DNA from: Vreelandella zhanjiangensis DSM 21076
GTDB taxonomy: Bacteria > Pseudomonadota > Gammaproteobacteria > Pseudomonadales > Halomonadaceae
DNA length: 64,000 nt
Reading direction: 5' to 3'
Assembly: GCF_000377665.1 (NCBI RefSeq)
Contig: NZ_KB898653.1
Location: 62,001-126,000, forward strand
Shown: positions 20,734 to 29,750 of the stretch, piece by piece
How positions within the stretch are numbered: the stretch's first letter is position 1
Layout of the letters: every line of letters begins with the position of its first letter
Translations under genes and position numbers: made by a program
The notes under the pieces: generated by a model
The model's input: only the letters and a program-made list of their open reading frames with translations
Told to the model about the DNA's origin: nothing
Databases searched by the model: none

Positions 20734-21927
20734 TCAACGCATTGAGCTACTGGCGGCTCGGGTGATGAACATGACCTCTACGTGGCCCAGCCATTCGATG
20801 TCACTGGCCAGGGCCTTCAGCTGGCTGGCCAGGCACTGGGGGGGCTGGTGAACCGCATCGTCAATGATCAGTGATACCGATACCTTGTCGTCCAGATAGT
20901 GCAGCTGCAGCTCATTCAGCGTGCGCCACACCGGATGTCGGTACCAACGCTCGTTAAGCGCAGCTTCTACTTCAGGGCGTAAGGGCAGGCCGGGCAAGCG
21001 GCTTGGATCGCCTTCTCCAGCATCATCTTCCGGGTCGACGTGGAAAATAACGTCGGTGAGCAGGGGGAATTCATGGCGCAGGCGGCGGCTGACTTCATTG
21101 CCGATTTCGTGGGCTTCAGACACGGTAATCTTGGGCCTAACCACCACATGCAGATCGACCATGACCCAGCCCGCCGATTGACGGGTACGCAGGTCGTGAA
21201 CGCTATCTACTCCTGGCACGCTACAGGCAACGTCGTGCATCTGGTGTTGAATGTCCTCGGGTAGGGCGGTATCGACTAATTCTCGAGCTGACTCCCAGAG
21301 TAAATCCCAGCCCACTTTACCGACCAATAAACCCACCACGATAGCCGCTACCGCATCCAGCCAGCCCAGACCAAACTGAGCGCCAATCAGTGCAATGAGA
21401 ACGACTGCCGTGGAGAGGGCATCGCTGCGCGAATGCCAGGCATTGGCTTCAAGTAAGCGCGACTGGATACGCTTGGCCACCCGCATGGTATAGCGAAATA
21501 TCCACTCTTTGCTCAACAGCGCAATAAACGTAATGACAATGGCCCAAAGGCCAGGAGCGGTTACTTCTGCGCCACTGAATAAGCGGCTCAGGCTGGACCA
21601 GGCAATGCCGCCTGCGACGAAAATCAGCACGCTGCCCAGCAGTAATGTGGTCAAGGTTTCTATGCGGCCATGGCCATAATGGTGGTCATCGTCGGGCTCC
21701 TGACGACCATAATGAATAGCCGCCAGCACGAAGCCATCGGTCACCAGATCAGACAGTGAATGGATGCCATCGGCAATCAGTGCTGCCGACCCAACAAGAA
21801 ACCCCACTGCCACTTTGACAATGCTAAGCAAGCCATCTAACCAGGCGCCGATGTAGGTGACGCGCTTGGCAATTTGACTATCTAGCTCGCGGCTGGGAAC
21901 CACTGGCGTTTCAACGGTCTGAGTCAT
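20734..21927 (-). CDS. CDF-family divalent cation efflux protein, C-terminally extended
   Basis: A cation diffusion facilitator exporting Zn2+, Fe2+, Mn2+ or similar in exchange for protons. The membrane metal site is formed by DGIHSLSDLVTDG (helix 2) and HSRSD (helix 5), and the intervening HHYGHGRIETL loop is typical of FieF-like members. A cytoplasmic domain with HDLRTRQSAGWVMVDLHV and FHVDPEDD follows. At 397 residues it is about 100 longer than E. coli FieF; the extra C-terminal part (residues about 300-397) resembles no motif I know. It is separated by 119 bp from the PAP2 gene on the same strand. Confidence 0.9.
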   Translation of the reverse strand: MTQTVETPVVPSRELDSQIAKRVTYIGAWLDGLLSIVKVAVGFLVGSAALIADGIHSLSDLVTDGFVLAAIHYGRQEPDDDHHYGHGRIETLTTLLLGSVLIFVAGGIAWSSLSRLFSGAEVTAPGLWAIVITFIALLSKEWIFRYTMRVAKRIQSRLLEANAWHSRSDALSTAVVLIALIGAQFGLGWLDAVAAIVVGLLVGKVGWDLLWESARELVDTALPEDIQHQMHDVACSVPGVDSVHDLRTRQSAGWVMVDLHVVVRPKITVSEAHEIGNEVSRRLRHEFPLLTDVIFHVDPEDDAGEGDPSRLPGLPLRPEVEAALNERWYRHPVWRTLNELQLHYLDDKVSVSLIIDDAVHQPPQCLASQLKALASDIEWLGHVEVMFITRAASSSMR

Positions 21928-22125
21928 GTAATACCTGACGGGGGCGCACTTTCAATAAAATAGGATTGTAGCGCAAAGCATAGCTACCTCTTAAGCCCTT
22001 TACAGGGAAGTATTCACTAACGCGTAACGTCATACGACGGTGGCCATGGCGGACATTCGCCTGATGGAGGTGTATCCTTATGCGCCATTGTCATTCAATA
22101 AACGTTTTGATGTACAGGATGACCC

Positions 22126-22926
22126 ATGGAGTGGTTACAAATACTGGTGCTTGCCGCGGTGCAAGGCCTGACTGAATTTTTGCCTGTTTCAAGCTCCGCG
22201 CATTTGATTTTAGTACCGGTACTTACCACATGGGAGGATCAAGGGCTCGCCTTTGACGTAGCGCTTCATGTGGGAAGCCTAACCGCGGTTATGGTTTATT
22301 TTCGTAATGAAATTCTGCAAATAGTGCGCAGCAGTTTAGCGGTCGTCAAAGGTGGTGCCATTAACGAGGATGCTCGGCTAGGCCTCTGGATCGTCGTCGC
22401 TACTTTGCCCGTCTGTATCATTGGCTTCTTGCTCCAGGACATTATTTCAACCTATATGCGCTCGACGCTGATCATTGGTATCAGCCTTATAGGATTCGGG
22501 TTATTGCTGGGTTATGCAGACTATTTTAAACGCGGCACTAAAAGTGAATATCAGATGGGCTGGAAAGAAGTGATGATTATTGGCTTCTCGCAGGCACTGG
22601 CTCTGATTCCCGGAACTTCACGCTCAGGCATCAGCATGACGGCGGCACTGATGGTGGGGATGAGCCGTGAAGGCGCTGCCCGCTTCTCCTTTTTACTCTC
22701 TATACCCGTTATCTTATTGGCCGGTGGGCTTGAGGCCATCAAGCTGTTACGTCAGCCTCAGGCTATCGACTGGCTGTCCCTGACGGCTGGCACGTTGCTA
22801 TCGGGTGTGATCGCCTATTTGTGTATCCACTTTTTTCTGTTGGTGATTAAAAAAATAGGCATGCAGCCCTTTGTCGTTTATCGCGTACTGTTCGGTGCGT
22901 GGCTTATCTGGTTTTTCCACTTTTAG
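22126..22926 (+). CDS. uppP: Undecaprenyl-diphosphatase UppP (BacA)
   Basis: UppP recycles the cell-wall lipid carrier by hydrolysing undecaprenyl diphosphate; it also confers basal bacitracin resistance. The family's two motifs are present: AVQGLTEFLPVSSSAH (residues about 12-27) and ALIPGTSRSGISMTAAL (about 162-178). Length 266 and eight hydrophobic segments are typical. apbE follows after nine bp, so the two may be cotranscribed. Confidence 0.96.
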   Translation: MEWLQILVLAAVQGLTEFLPVSSSAHLILVPVLTTWEDQGLAFDVALHVGSLTAVMVYFRNEILQIVRSSLAVVKGGAINEDARLGLWIVVATLPVCIIGFLLQDIISTYMRSTLIIGISLIGFGLLLGYADYFKRGTKSEYQMGWKEVMIIGFSQALALIPGTSRSGISMTAALMVGMSREGAARFSFLLSIPVILLAGGLEAIKLLRQPQAIDWLSLTAGTLLSGVIAYLCIHFFLLVIKKIGMQPFVVYRVLFGAWLIWFFHF

Positions 22927-22935
22927 AGCAAGCTC

Positions 22936-24054
22936 ATGATGTCATTACTCCCTGGATCGACACGGTTAATAGAAAAAGCAGCGCTGGCAATGGTGCTTTT
23001 GCTCTTGGTCGGCTGTTCAGAAAAGGATCGCCCGCTTGAATCGCCAGTACGTTTGGAAGGTGGCATATTTGGTACTTTCTATCAGGTATCCATTAGCGAC
23101 CCCCTCACGCAAGGAGAGGCTGAGGCGCTGGAAGCCGGCTTCCTGGCAGAGCTTGAAAGCGTCGATGCGGCCATGTCGACCTATCGTGATGACTCTGAGC
23201 TAAGCGTATTTAACCAGGCACCGCTCAACGAGTGGCAGCCGCTTTCCAATGCGCTTATTGAAGTGCTGGCGATTAGCCGCTCAATCGCGGAAGCCAGCAG
23301 CGGTGCGTTTGATATCACCATCGGTGATCTGGTCAACCTATGGAGCTTTGGCCCTGAAGCGCGCCCTAAAGAGGTTCCTTCCGAGCAAATGCTCGCCCAG
23401 CGCTTGGCCCAAGTCGGCTTTGATGCTGTACAGGTGGATACCCAGGCCATGCAGGCGCGCCGTGAGCGCGATGTCTATGTAGATCTCTCCGGTGTCGCCA
23501 AAGGTCATGGCACCGATCGCGTAGCGGCGTATCTGGACCAGCAGGGCATAGAGGGTTATTTAATCAACCTGGGCGGGGATATGCTGGCACATGGCTACCG
23601 CGATGATAATGAAACGCCCTGGCGAGTGGGTATTGAAACCCCACAGGATGGCGCGCCTCAGGCACAGCATATTTTACCGCTGCATGACATGTCCGTTGCG
23701 ACCTCAGGTGATTACCGCAATTATTTTGAGATGGACGGCAGGCGCTTTGCCCATACCATTGACCCGCGCACCGGTCAGCCGGTCACGCATAACCTTGCAT
23801 CGGTATCGGTTTTTCACCCCTCCAACGCTTGGGCCGATGCCTGGGCGACGGCATTACTAGTCTTGGGTAGTGAGACCGGTATGGAAATGGCATTAGCCAA
23901 TAATCTTAGTGTTTTGATGTTGATACGCGAGGGTGATCATTGGCAGAGTATCGTAAGCCCTGCCTTTGTAGATTATTTCGGTGAAGCGCTGGTCGATGAG
24001 CTAGGCATCGAGCAATGGACGGCCCCTAACGAGAAGCTAGAACAAGGTAACTAG
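22936..24054 (+). CDS. apbE: FAD:protein FMN transferase (ApbE), lipoprotein
   Basis: ApbE attaches FMN covalently to Thr/Ser of target proteins such as Na+-NQR and Rnf subunits, outside the cytoplasmic membrane. A lipoprotein signal with lipobox LVGC (Cys27) is visible. Family motifs are GTFYQVSI, YRDDSELSVFN, GAFDITIGDLVNLW, DLSGVAKGHGTDRVA, LINLGGDMLAHG and the C-terminal HTIDPRTGQPV. Length 372 is ordinary. It ends one base before glmU. No nqr or rnf genes are in the window, so its target is not shown here. Confidence 0.94.
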   Translation: MMSLLPGSTRLIEKAALAMVLLLLVGCSEKDRPLESPVRLEGGIFGTFYQVSISDPLTQGEAEALEAGFLAELESVDAAMSTYRDDSELSVFNQAPLNEWQPLSNALIEVLAISRSIAEASSGAFDITIGDLVNLWSFGPEARPKEVPSEQMLAQRLAQVGFDAVQVDTQAMQARRERDVYVDLSGVAKGHGTDRVAAYLDQQGIEGYLINLGGDMLAHGYRDDNETPWRVGIETPQDGAPQAQHILPLHDMSVATSGDYRNYFEMDGRRFAHTIDPRTGQPVTHNLASVSVFHPSNAWADAWATALLVLGSETGMEMALANNLSVLMLIREGDHWQSIVSPAFVDYFGEALVDELGIEQWTAPNEKLEQGN

Positions 24055-24055
24055 G

Positions 24056-25426
24056 ATGCAAAAAGAACTCGATGTTGTGATTCTCGCGGCGGGTAAAGGC
24101 ACGCGAATGCGCTCACAAATGCCCAAGGTGCTCCACACTCTGGCGGGCAAACCCATGGTGACGCACGTGCTGGAGACGGCTGCGGGCTTGCGTCCAGAGC
24201 GTACCCACGTGGTCATCGGCCATGGCGCGGATCAGCTGCGTCAGGCATTGGCGGATGCAAACGTCACGTTTGCCGTACAGGAAGAGCAGAAGGGTACAGG
24301 ACACGCGGCTGCTCAGGCAGTAAGCCAGCTTGGCAGCGGAACCGTTTTGATTCTTTATGGTGATGTGCCGCTCATCCAGCGCGAAACGCTGTCAGCGCTT
24401 TTGGCCCATGTCGATGAGCAGCATATGGGGCTTTTAACCGTCACCCTAGATGATCCAACAGGCTATGGCCGCATCGTGCGTAATGACGCAGGCGAGGCAG
24501 TGGCTATCGTTGAGCAAAAAGACGCCAGTGATGCCGAGCGCGCTATTTCTGAATGCAACACCGGCATTATGGCGATGACCAGTGACCAACTAAAACGCTG
24601 GCTACCCAAACTCTCCGCTGATAATGCACAGGGCGAGTACTATCTGACCGATGTTATCGCGATGGCTGCGGCAGAAGGTATCAAGGTATGCACCGAGCAG
24701 CCTGGCAGCGCCGTTGAAGTCGAGGGTGTGAATAATCGCGCGCAAATGGCGCGGCTGGAGCGTGCCTATCAAACGCACTTGGCTAATCATCTAATGGAGC
24801 AGGGCGTAGCTCTAGCGGACCCGGCAAGGCTGGATGTACGCGGTAGCTTAACCTGCGGTCACGACGTATTTATCGACGTGGGCTGTATTTTTGAAGGCAA
24901 GGTAGAGCTTGGTGAAGGCGTACGTGTGGGCCCTTACTGCGTCATCAAAAACAGCACTATCGGCGCCGAAAGCACCGTTGATAGCCATAGCGTGATTGAT
25001 CATACGGTAGCTGCCGGACATAACCAGATCGGCCCCTACGCGCGGCTACGCCCCGGTACACGCCTGGCGGTCAATGCCAAGGTGGGTAATTTTGTGGAAA
25101 CCAAAAATGCTGACGTTGGCGAAGGCAGCAAGATAAACCACTTAAGCTACGTGGGTGATGCACGCCTGGGGCGCAACGTTAATGTTGGCGCGGGTACGAT
25201 TACCTGTAACTACGACGGCGCCAATAAGCACCATACCGAGATAGGCGACCACGTTTTTGTTGGCTCCAATAGCGCGTTGGTGGCACCGGTCACCATTGGT
25301 CGCGGGGCGACGGTGGGAGCAGGGTCGACCATTGCCAAAGATGTCAGTGAGCATGCCCTTGCGGTGACGCGTAGTAAGCAGCTGGAAAAAGCCGATTGGC
25401 CGCGGCCCGTCAAGACTGCCAAGTAA
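24056..25426 (+). CDS. glmU: Bifunctional GlmU: glucosamine-1-phosphate acetyltransferase / UDP-GlcNAc pyrophosphorylase
   Basis: GlmU makes UDP-N-acetylglucosamine in two steps, supplying peptidoglycan and lipopolysaccharide. The N-terminal uridyltransferase has LAAGKGTRMRSQMPKVLH and LYGDVPL; the C-terminal half is a left-handed beta helix with hexapeptide repeats and acetyltransferase residues around GPYARLRPGT and NVGAGTITCNYDGANKH. Length 456 equals E. coli. The start lies one base after the apbE stop, and glmS follows after 48 bp, so the UDP-GlcNAc pathway is grouped as usual. Confidence 0.98.
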   Translation: MQKELDVVILAAGKGTRMRSQMPKVLHTLAGKPMVTHVLETAAGLRPERTHVVIGHGADQLRQALADANVTFAVQEEQKGTGHAAAQAVSQLGSGTVLILYGDVPLIQRETLSALLAHVDEQHMGLLTVTLDDPTGYGRIVRNDAGEAVAIVEQKDASDAERAISECNTGIMAMTSDQLKRWLPKLSADNAQGEYYLTDVIAMAAAEGIKVCTEQPGSAVEVEGVNNRAQMARLERAYQTHLANHLMEQGVALADPARLDVRGSLTCGHDVFIDVGCIFEGKVELGEGVRVGPYCVIKNSTIGAESTVDSHSVIDHTVAAGHNQIGPYARLRPGTRLAVNAKVGNFVETKNADVGEGSKINHLSYVGDARLGRNVNVGAGTITCNYDGANKHHTEIGDHVFVGSNSALVAPVTIGRGATVGAGSTIAKDVSEHALAVTRSKQLEKADWPRPVKTAK

Positions 25427-25474
25427 GGTATTCGTCCAACAATCGCTGGTTAATAAGTCCTAGGAGAACTGCTT

Positions 25475-27304
25475 ATGTGTGGCATCGTCGCGGCGGTTGC
25501 GCAACGTAATGTGCAAGAAATACTGTTAGAAGGGCTTAAACGCCTGGAGTATCGCGGCTATGACTCATCCGGCATGACGGTGTTAGACGCTAAGAATGAA
25601 CTCACGCGCCATCGTGCGCTAGGCAAGGTTGCAGCGCTTGAGCAAGCGCTGGAACAACAGACACTGCCGGGCACCTCGGGCATTGCACATACGCGCTGGG
25701 CAACCCACGGCAAACCCTCAGAAGCCAATGCCCATCCGCACCACAGTGGCCAGCAGGTGGCCGTCGTACATAACGGCATTATTGAAAACTACGAATATAT
25801 TAAAGAGACCCTGCAAGCCAGCGGCTACACGTTTAGCTCAGAAACCGATACTGAAGTAATCGCTCACTTGCTTTCCGATAAGCTGCAAAGTGGTTTCAGC
25901 CTGTTTGACGCCACCCAGGAAATTGTCAATGGTCTGGGCGGCGCCTATGCCTTGGGGGTCATGAGCAACAAGGAACCGGGCGTAGTGGTGGGTGCTCGTC
26001 AGGGCAGTCCTCTGGTGGTGGGTGTGGGAATCGATGAGGCATTTTTAGCCTCAGACCCGCTCGCTTTGTTGCAGGTGACCGATCGGTTTATTTACCTGGA
26101 AGAGGGCGACCTGGTCGAACTGCGCGAGAAAGGCGTTATTCGCATCGTGGATCGTGACGGCCATTCGGTAACCCGGCCCGTACACATCTTCGAGCATGGC
26201 GATGGGGCTGCCAGTAAAGGCGACTATCGCCACTATATGCTCAAAGAAATCTATGAGCAGCCCACGGTCATTCAAGCCGTTCTGGAAGGTCGGCTGAGCG
26301 GCAACAGCGTACTGATCGAGAGCTTTGGCCCTGATGCCCAGGTGCTGTTCCAGAAAACGCGCCAAATACATATCATCGCCTGTGGCACCAGCTATCATGC
26401 GGCCATGGTGGCGCGCTACTGGCTTGAACGTTATGCCTGCGTACCGGTACAGGTTGAAGTGGCATCAGAATACCGTTATCGCCATCCGGTCGTAGCGGAA
26501 GGCAGCCTGTTTGTGACGCTTTCCCAGTCTGGTGAAACGGCCGATACGCTGGCGGCTCTTCGGTTTGCCAAAACCTTGGGCTACGTAGGCACACTGGCAA
26601 TCTGCAACGTGCCGGGAAGCTCTTTGGTGCGCGAGTCCGACATGACGTTGATGACCCGTGCAGGCCCCGAAATCGGTGTTGCTTCGACTAAGGCCTTCAC
26701 TACCCAGCTGGTCGCGCTCATGCTGCTGACCCTATCGGTCAGCAAGGCCAAAGGCCAGGAAGAGCACGTGGGTATTGTGGAAGCGCTACACACGCTTTCC
26801 AGCGTCTGTGAGCAGGTACTGGCGCTAGATGGCCAGATAGAAAAGCTTTCCCAAGCCTTCGCTGAAAAGCACCATGCGCTGTTTTTGGGCCGCGGTGCTC
26901 ACTACCCGATTGCGCTGGAAGGTGCTCTCAAGCTGAAGGAAATTTCTTATATCCATGCTGAAGCCTACCCGGCAGGCGAGTTAAAGCATGGGCCGCTGGC
27001 GCTGGTGGATAGCGAGATGCCGGTGATTTCGGTTGCACCCAACGACGACCTGCTGGAGAAGCTAAAATCCAACCTGCAGGAAGTCCGTGCCCGCGGCGGT
27101 CAGCTGTTTGTATTTGCGGATGAAAACGTCGGTATTAAACCGCAAGACAATATTCAAGTGATTGAATTGCCGCATATCCACGAAGCTTTAGCGCCACTGC
27201 TGTATACCCTTCCCCTGCAGCTTTTGAGTTACCACGTAGCGGTACTCAAAGGCACCGATGTGGACCAACCGCGCAACCTGGCAAAAAGTGTCACGGTCGA
27301 GTAA
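25475..27304 (+). CDS. glmS: Glutamine-fructose-6-phosphate aminotransferase (isomerising)
   Basis: GlmS converts fructose-6-phosphate and glutamine to glucosamine-6-phosphate, the entry step of amino-sugar synthesis. Cys2 in [10 protein letters not shown] is the catalytic nucleophile of the glutaminase domain; [16 protein letters not shown] and HNGIIENY follow. Two SIS sugar-isomerase domains contain [18 protein letters not shown] and [20 protein letters not shown], with the C-terminal LAKSVTVE. Length 609 matches E. coli. TAGGAG lies upstream of the ATG. No glmS ribozyme is expected or seen in the short leader. Confidence 0.98.
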   Translation: MCGIVAAVAQRNVQEILLEGLKRLEYRGYDSSGMTVLDAKNELTRHRALGKVAALEQALEQQTLPGTSGIAHTRWATHGKPSEANAHPHHSGQQVAVVHNGIIENYEYIKETLQASGYTFSSETDTEVIAHLLSDKLQSGFSLFDATQEIVNGLGGAYALGVMSNKEPGVVVGARQGSPLVVGVGIDEAFLASDPLALLQVTDRFIYLEEGDLVELREKGVIRIVDRDGHSVTRPVHIFEHGDGAASKGDYRHYMLKEIYEQPTVIQAVLEGRLSGNSVLIESFGPDAQVLFQKTRQIHIIACGTSYHAAMVARYWLERYACVPVQVEVASEYRYRHPVVAEGSLFVTLSQSGETADTLAALRFAKTLGYVGTLAICNVPGSSLVRESDMTLMTRAGPEIGVASTKAFTTQLVALMLLTLSVSKAKGQEEHVGIVEALHTLSSVCEQVLALDGQIEKLSQAFAEKHHALFLGRGAHYPIALEGALKLKEISYIHAEAYPAGELKHGPLALVDSEMPVISVAPNDDLLEKLKSNLQEVRARGGQLFVFADENVGIKPQDNIQVIELPHIHEALAPLLYTLPLQLLSYHVAVLKGTDVDQPRNLAKSVTVE

Positions 27305-27349
27305 ACGCTGAGTAATAAAAGTTAAGGCGGTATGTTAAGATTGCGTTGT

Positions 27350-27378
27350 ACAGGGTGTGGCAATAAGCCGCACCCTGT
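27350..27378 (+). other. Hairpin between glmS and nhaD
   Basis: An 11-bp stem (ACAGGGTGTGG / CCGCACCCTGT, one wobble) with loop CAATAAG, 46 bases after the glmS stop and 85 bases before nhaD. It has no T-run. It could end the glmS transcript or form part of the nhaD leader. Confidence 0.45.
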
Positions 27379-27462
27379 ATGCGTTAGCTGCGTTGCAGCA
27401 CTTAGTTAGTGTGCTTATCATCGTAGCGTTCTCTTTCCTCAATCTGCCAGGATCACGCTGTC

Positions 27463-28929
27463 ATGAAACCACCAAACGCCCTTGCTGCCCGGCTCTCAGC
27501 TCGTCGGGCCGCTTGGTTGTTGATTGCTCTCTGCGCTGTTGTCTTTCCTTCCCTGTCTTACGCTGATGCTGGTCCACTTGATTTAACCCTCTCCTTTGCC
27601 GGTATTACCTGTGTTGCTATCTTCATACTTGCCTACGCCTTGGTAATGTCTGAAGAAATCCTGCATATGCGCAAATCAAAGCCTGTGCTGGTGGCTGCTG
27701 GCCTTATCTGGGCTATTGTTGCTTGGGTGTATGTGCAAGCGGGCATGCCGGAAGCGGCCGAAACCGCGTTTCGTGAGACGCTGCTGGAATATACTGAGCT
27801 GCTGCTGTTCTTGCTGGTCGCCATGACCTACATCAACGCGATGGAGGAGCGACGTACCTTTGATGCACTGCGTGCCTGGCTTGTGCGCAAGGGGTTCAGC
27901 TACCGCAGCCTTTTCTGGATCACCGGTTTTCTTGCGTTTGGTATTTCGGCCATTGCCAACAACATGACCACGGCCATGTTGATGTGTGCGGTGGTGCTCA
28001 AGGTAGCGGAAGGCGATAAAAAGTTTATCGGCTTATGCTGCGTTAACGTGGTGGTGGCCTCCAACGCAGGCGGTGCGTTTAGCCCATTTGGGGATATCAC
28101 TACGCTGATGGTTTGGCAGGCCGGCCAAGTGCCGTTTGGCGGTTTTTTTGTACTGCTGCTGCCCGCGATCGTTAACTTCATAGTGCCCGCGGTGATCATG
28201 AATTTCTTCATCGTTAATCGCCAGCCTGCAGCACTTACTGAAACCGTTTGGCTCAAGCGGGGCGCACGGCGGATTATCGTGCTGTTTTTAATTACCGTTG
28301 CCATTTCGGTACTCTGCCACTCAGTTCTGCATCTGCCGCCGGCCATGGGCATGATGTTTGGCTTGGGATTACTTCAGTTCTTTGGCTACTATCTGCGCCG
28401 CAGCCTGCCACGTTCGCTGGAGCGCAAGCGGGAGCGCTATTCGCGCCGTGGCGACTGGAAGAAACTTGAGCAGCTAGGTAGCGTGGTACCGTTTGATATC
28501 TTTAGCCGTATTGCCCGTTCAGAGTGGGACACCCTGCTGTTTTTCTACGGGGTTGTGCTTAGCGTGGGCGGTCTTGGCTTTATGGGTTACTTAGCTCTGC
28601 TGTCTGAAACCCTTTACGGCGGCTGGAACCCGGTATGGGCTAACGTGGTGCTAGGGCTTATCTCCGCGGTAGTCGATAACATCCCGGTCATGTTTGCGGT
28701 GCTCTCCATGGCGCCGGATATGTCGGAAGGCAACTGGCTGCTGATTACCTTAACCGCTGGCGTAGGGGGCAGTCTGCTCTCAATGGGATCAGCGGCAGGC
28801 GTGGCCTTGATGGGCCAGGCGCGCGGTATCTATACGTTTGCGGTTCACCTGCGCTGGGTGCCGGCTATTTTGCTGGGCTATGCGGCAAGTATCGTGACAC
28901 ACCTGTGGATCAACGCGTCGCTTTTCTAA
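27463..28929 (+). CDS. nhaD: Sodium/proton antiporter NhaD
   Basis: NhaD exchanges cytoplasmic Na+ (and Li+) for external protons and is typical of halophilic and marine gammaproteobacteria. The 488-residue protein has a signal-like N-terminal hydrophobic stretch ending near SYADA and about twelve membrane helices. Conserved ion-transporter motifs are FGISAIANNMTTAML, SNAGGAFSPFGDITTLMVW and ISAVVDNIPVMFAVLSM. It is preceded by a leader hairpin and followed by a strong terminator, so it appears monocistronic. Confidence 0.94.
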   Translation: MKPPNALAARLSARRAAWLLIALCAVVFPSLSYADAGPLDLTLSFAGITCVAIFILAYALVMSEEILHMRKSKPVLVAAGLIWAIVAWVYVQAGMPEAAETAFRETLLEYTELLLFLLVAMTYINAMEERRTFDALRAWLVRKGFSYRSLFWITGFLAFGISAIANNMTTAMLMCAVVLKVAEGDKKFIGLCCVNVVVASNAGGAFSPFGDITTLMVWQAGQVPFGGFFVLLLPAIVNFIVPAVIMNFFIVNRQPAALTETVWLKRGARRIIVLFLITVAISVLCHSVLHLPPAMGMMFGLGLLQFFGYYLRRSLPRSLERKRERYSRRGDWKKLEQLGSVVPFDIFSRIARSEWDTLLFFYGVVLSVGGLGFMGYLALLSETLYGGWNPVWANVVLGLISAVVDNIPVMFAVLSMAPDMSEGNWLLITLTAGVGGSLLSMGSAAGVALMGQARGIYTFAVHLRWVPAILLGYAASIVTHLWINASLF

Positions 28930-28951
28930 GTAATCAATTAGTACGGCATTA

Positions 28952-28987
28952 AAAACGCCCCTTACCGGTAACGGTAAGGGGCGTTTT
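28952..28987 (+). terminator. Intrinsic terminator of nhaD
   Basis: A perfect 16-bp stem AAAACGCCCCTTACCG / CGGTAAGGGGCGTTTT with a GTAA tetraloop. The A- and T-ended arms would let it act on both strands, though the reverse gene ends 62 bases further on. Confidence 0.93.
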
Positions 28988-29048
28988 AGTAATAAAGCTA
29001 ACTGTCAGACCAACCTTAAAAGCGTTTCACTAAACGACAAGTTCAGTC

Positions 29049-29651
29049 TTACAGGTCGTGGCCGGTAATAACCTGACAGATATCCGCAAAGCTGCGTGCC
29101 ATGGGTACCACGGTGTTCACTTCCTTGCCGACTGCGTTTTGAATATCGGTTGCTGAGATTAAGCCACGGATGGTCAGCTCATGCTGGGCATCGTACTGGG
29201 TAATCAGTAGGTGCTGTTCGGTCGCGTCTTCCATGATGAGCACGAGATCTTCAATTGTCAGGGCGGAAAGCTGCTCATACGTCATGGCGCTAAGTTTGTT
29301 CCAGGGCGTCATGATCATGTCAGCGGTAATCTCGTTACGATCAAGATTACGCTGCTGCATGGCCAGGTTAATGCGCCGTGTGCCGATCACTTCTTTAGAC
29401 GTCAGAATACCGATGCAGTGGTCTTGTTTATCGGTGACGAATAAAAGACGCACACCGCTGTAGCGCATTTTAAGATGCGCTTCATCAATTGGGGTATCTG
29501 CCGCTACCGATTGGGGCTTCAAGCTTTGAAAATCGGTAAGTACTTCTATCGCTGAGCTTTCAGTCGTTAAACGCTTGGCGCTAGGAGATGTCAGGCGCGG
29601 TGTTGAGCTGAATTGAATTAATGATTTAGGTGAAAAAGCCACTTGGTTCAT
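29049..29651 (-). CDS. CBS-domain protein of unknown role
   Basis: A 200-residue soluble protein with two CBS-like modules. The first spans about residues 46-110 (VAADTPIDEAHLKMRYSGV, then LLFVTDKQDHCIGILTSKEV); the second covers about 110-180 and ends ELTIRGLISATDIQNAVG. CBS pairs usually bind adenosine nucleotides and regulate a partner. No enzymatic domain is attached. The N-terminal 45 residues are Ser/Thr-rich and look disordered. It stands alone, converging on nhaD; GGGAG lies about nine bases before the ATG. Function unknown. Confidence 0.8.
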   Translation of the reverse strand: MNQVAFSPKSLIQFSSTPRLTSPSAKRLTTESSAIEVLTDFQSLKPQSVAADTPIDEAHLKMRYSGVRLLFVTDKQDHCIGILTSKEVIGTRRINLAMQQRNLDRNEITADMIMTPWNKLSAMTYEQLSALTIEDLVLIMEDATEQHLLITQYDAQHELTIRGLISATDIQNAVGKEVNTVVPMARSFADICQVITGHDL

Positions 29652-29750
29652 CAGGGTACTCCCGTTTTAAGTGGCCAACGGCTTTCTAACCATTGGCCTA
29701 GTACCTTCAGAGTCACAGCTAATTCTTATCAGAACCTTAAGGCGTGAAAA

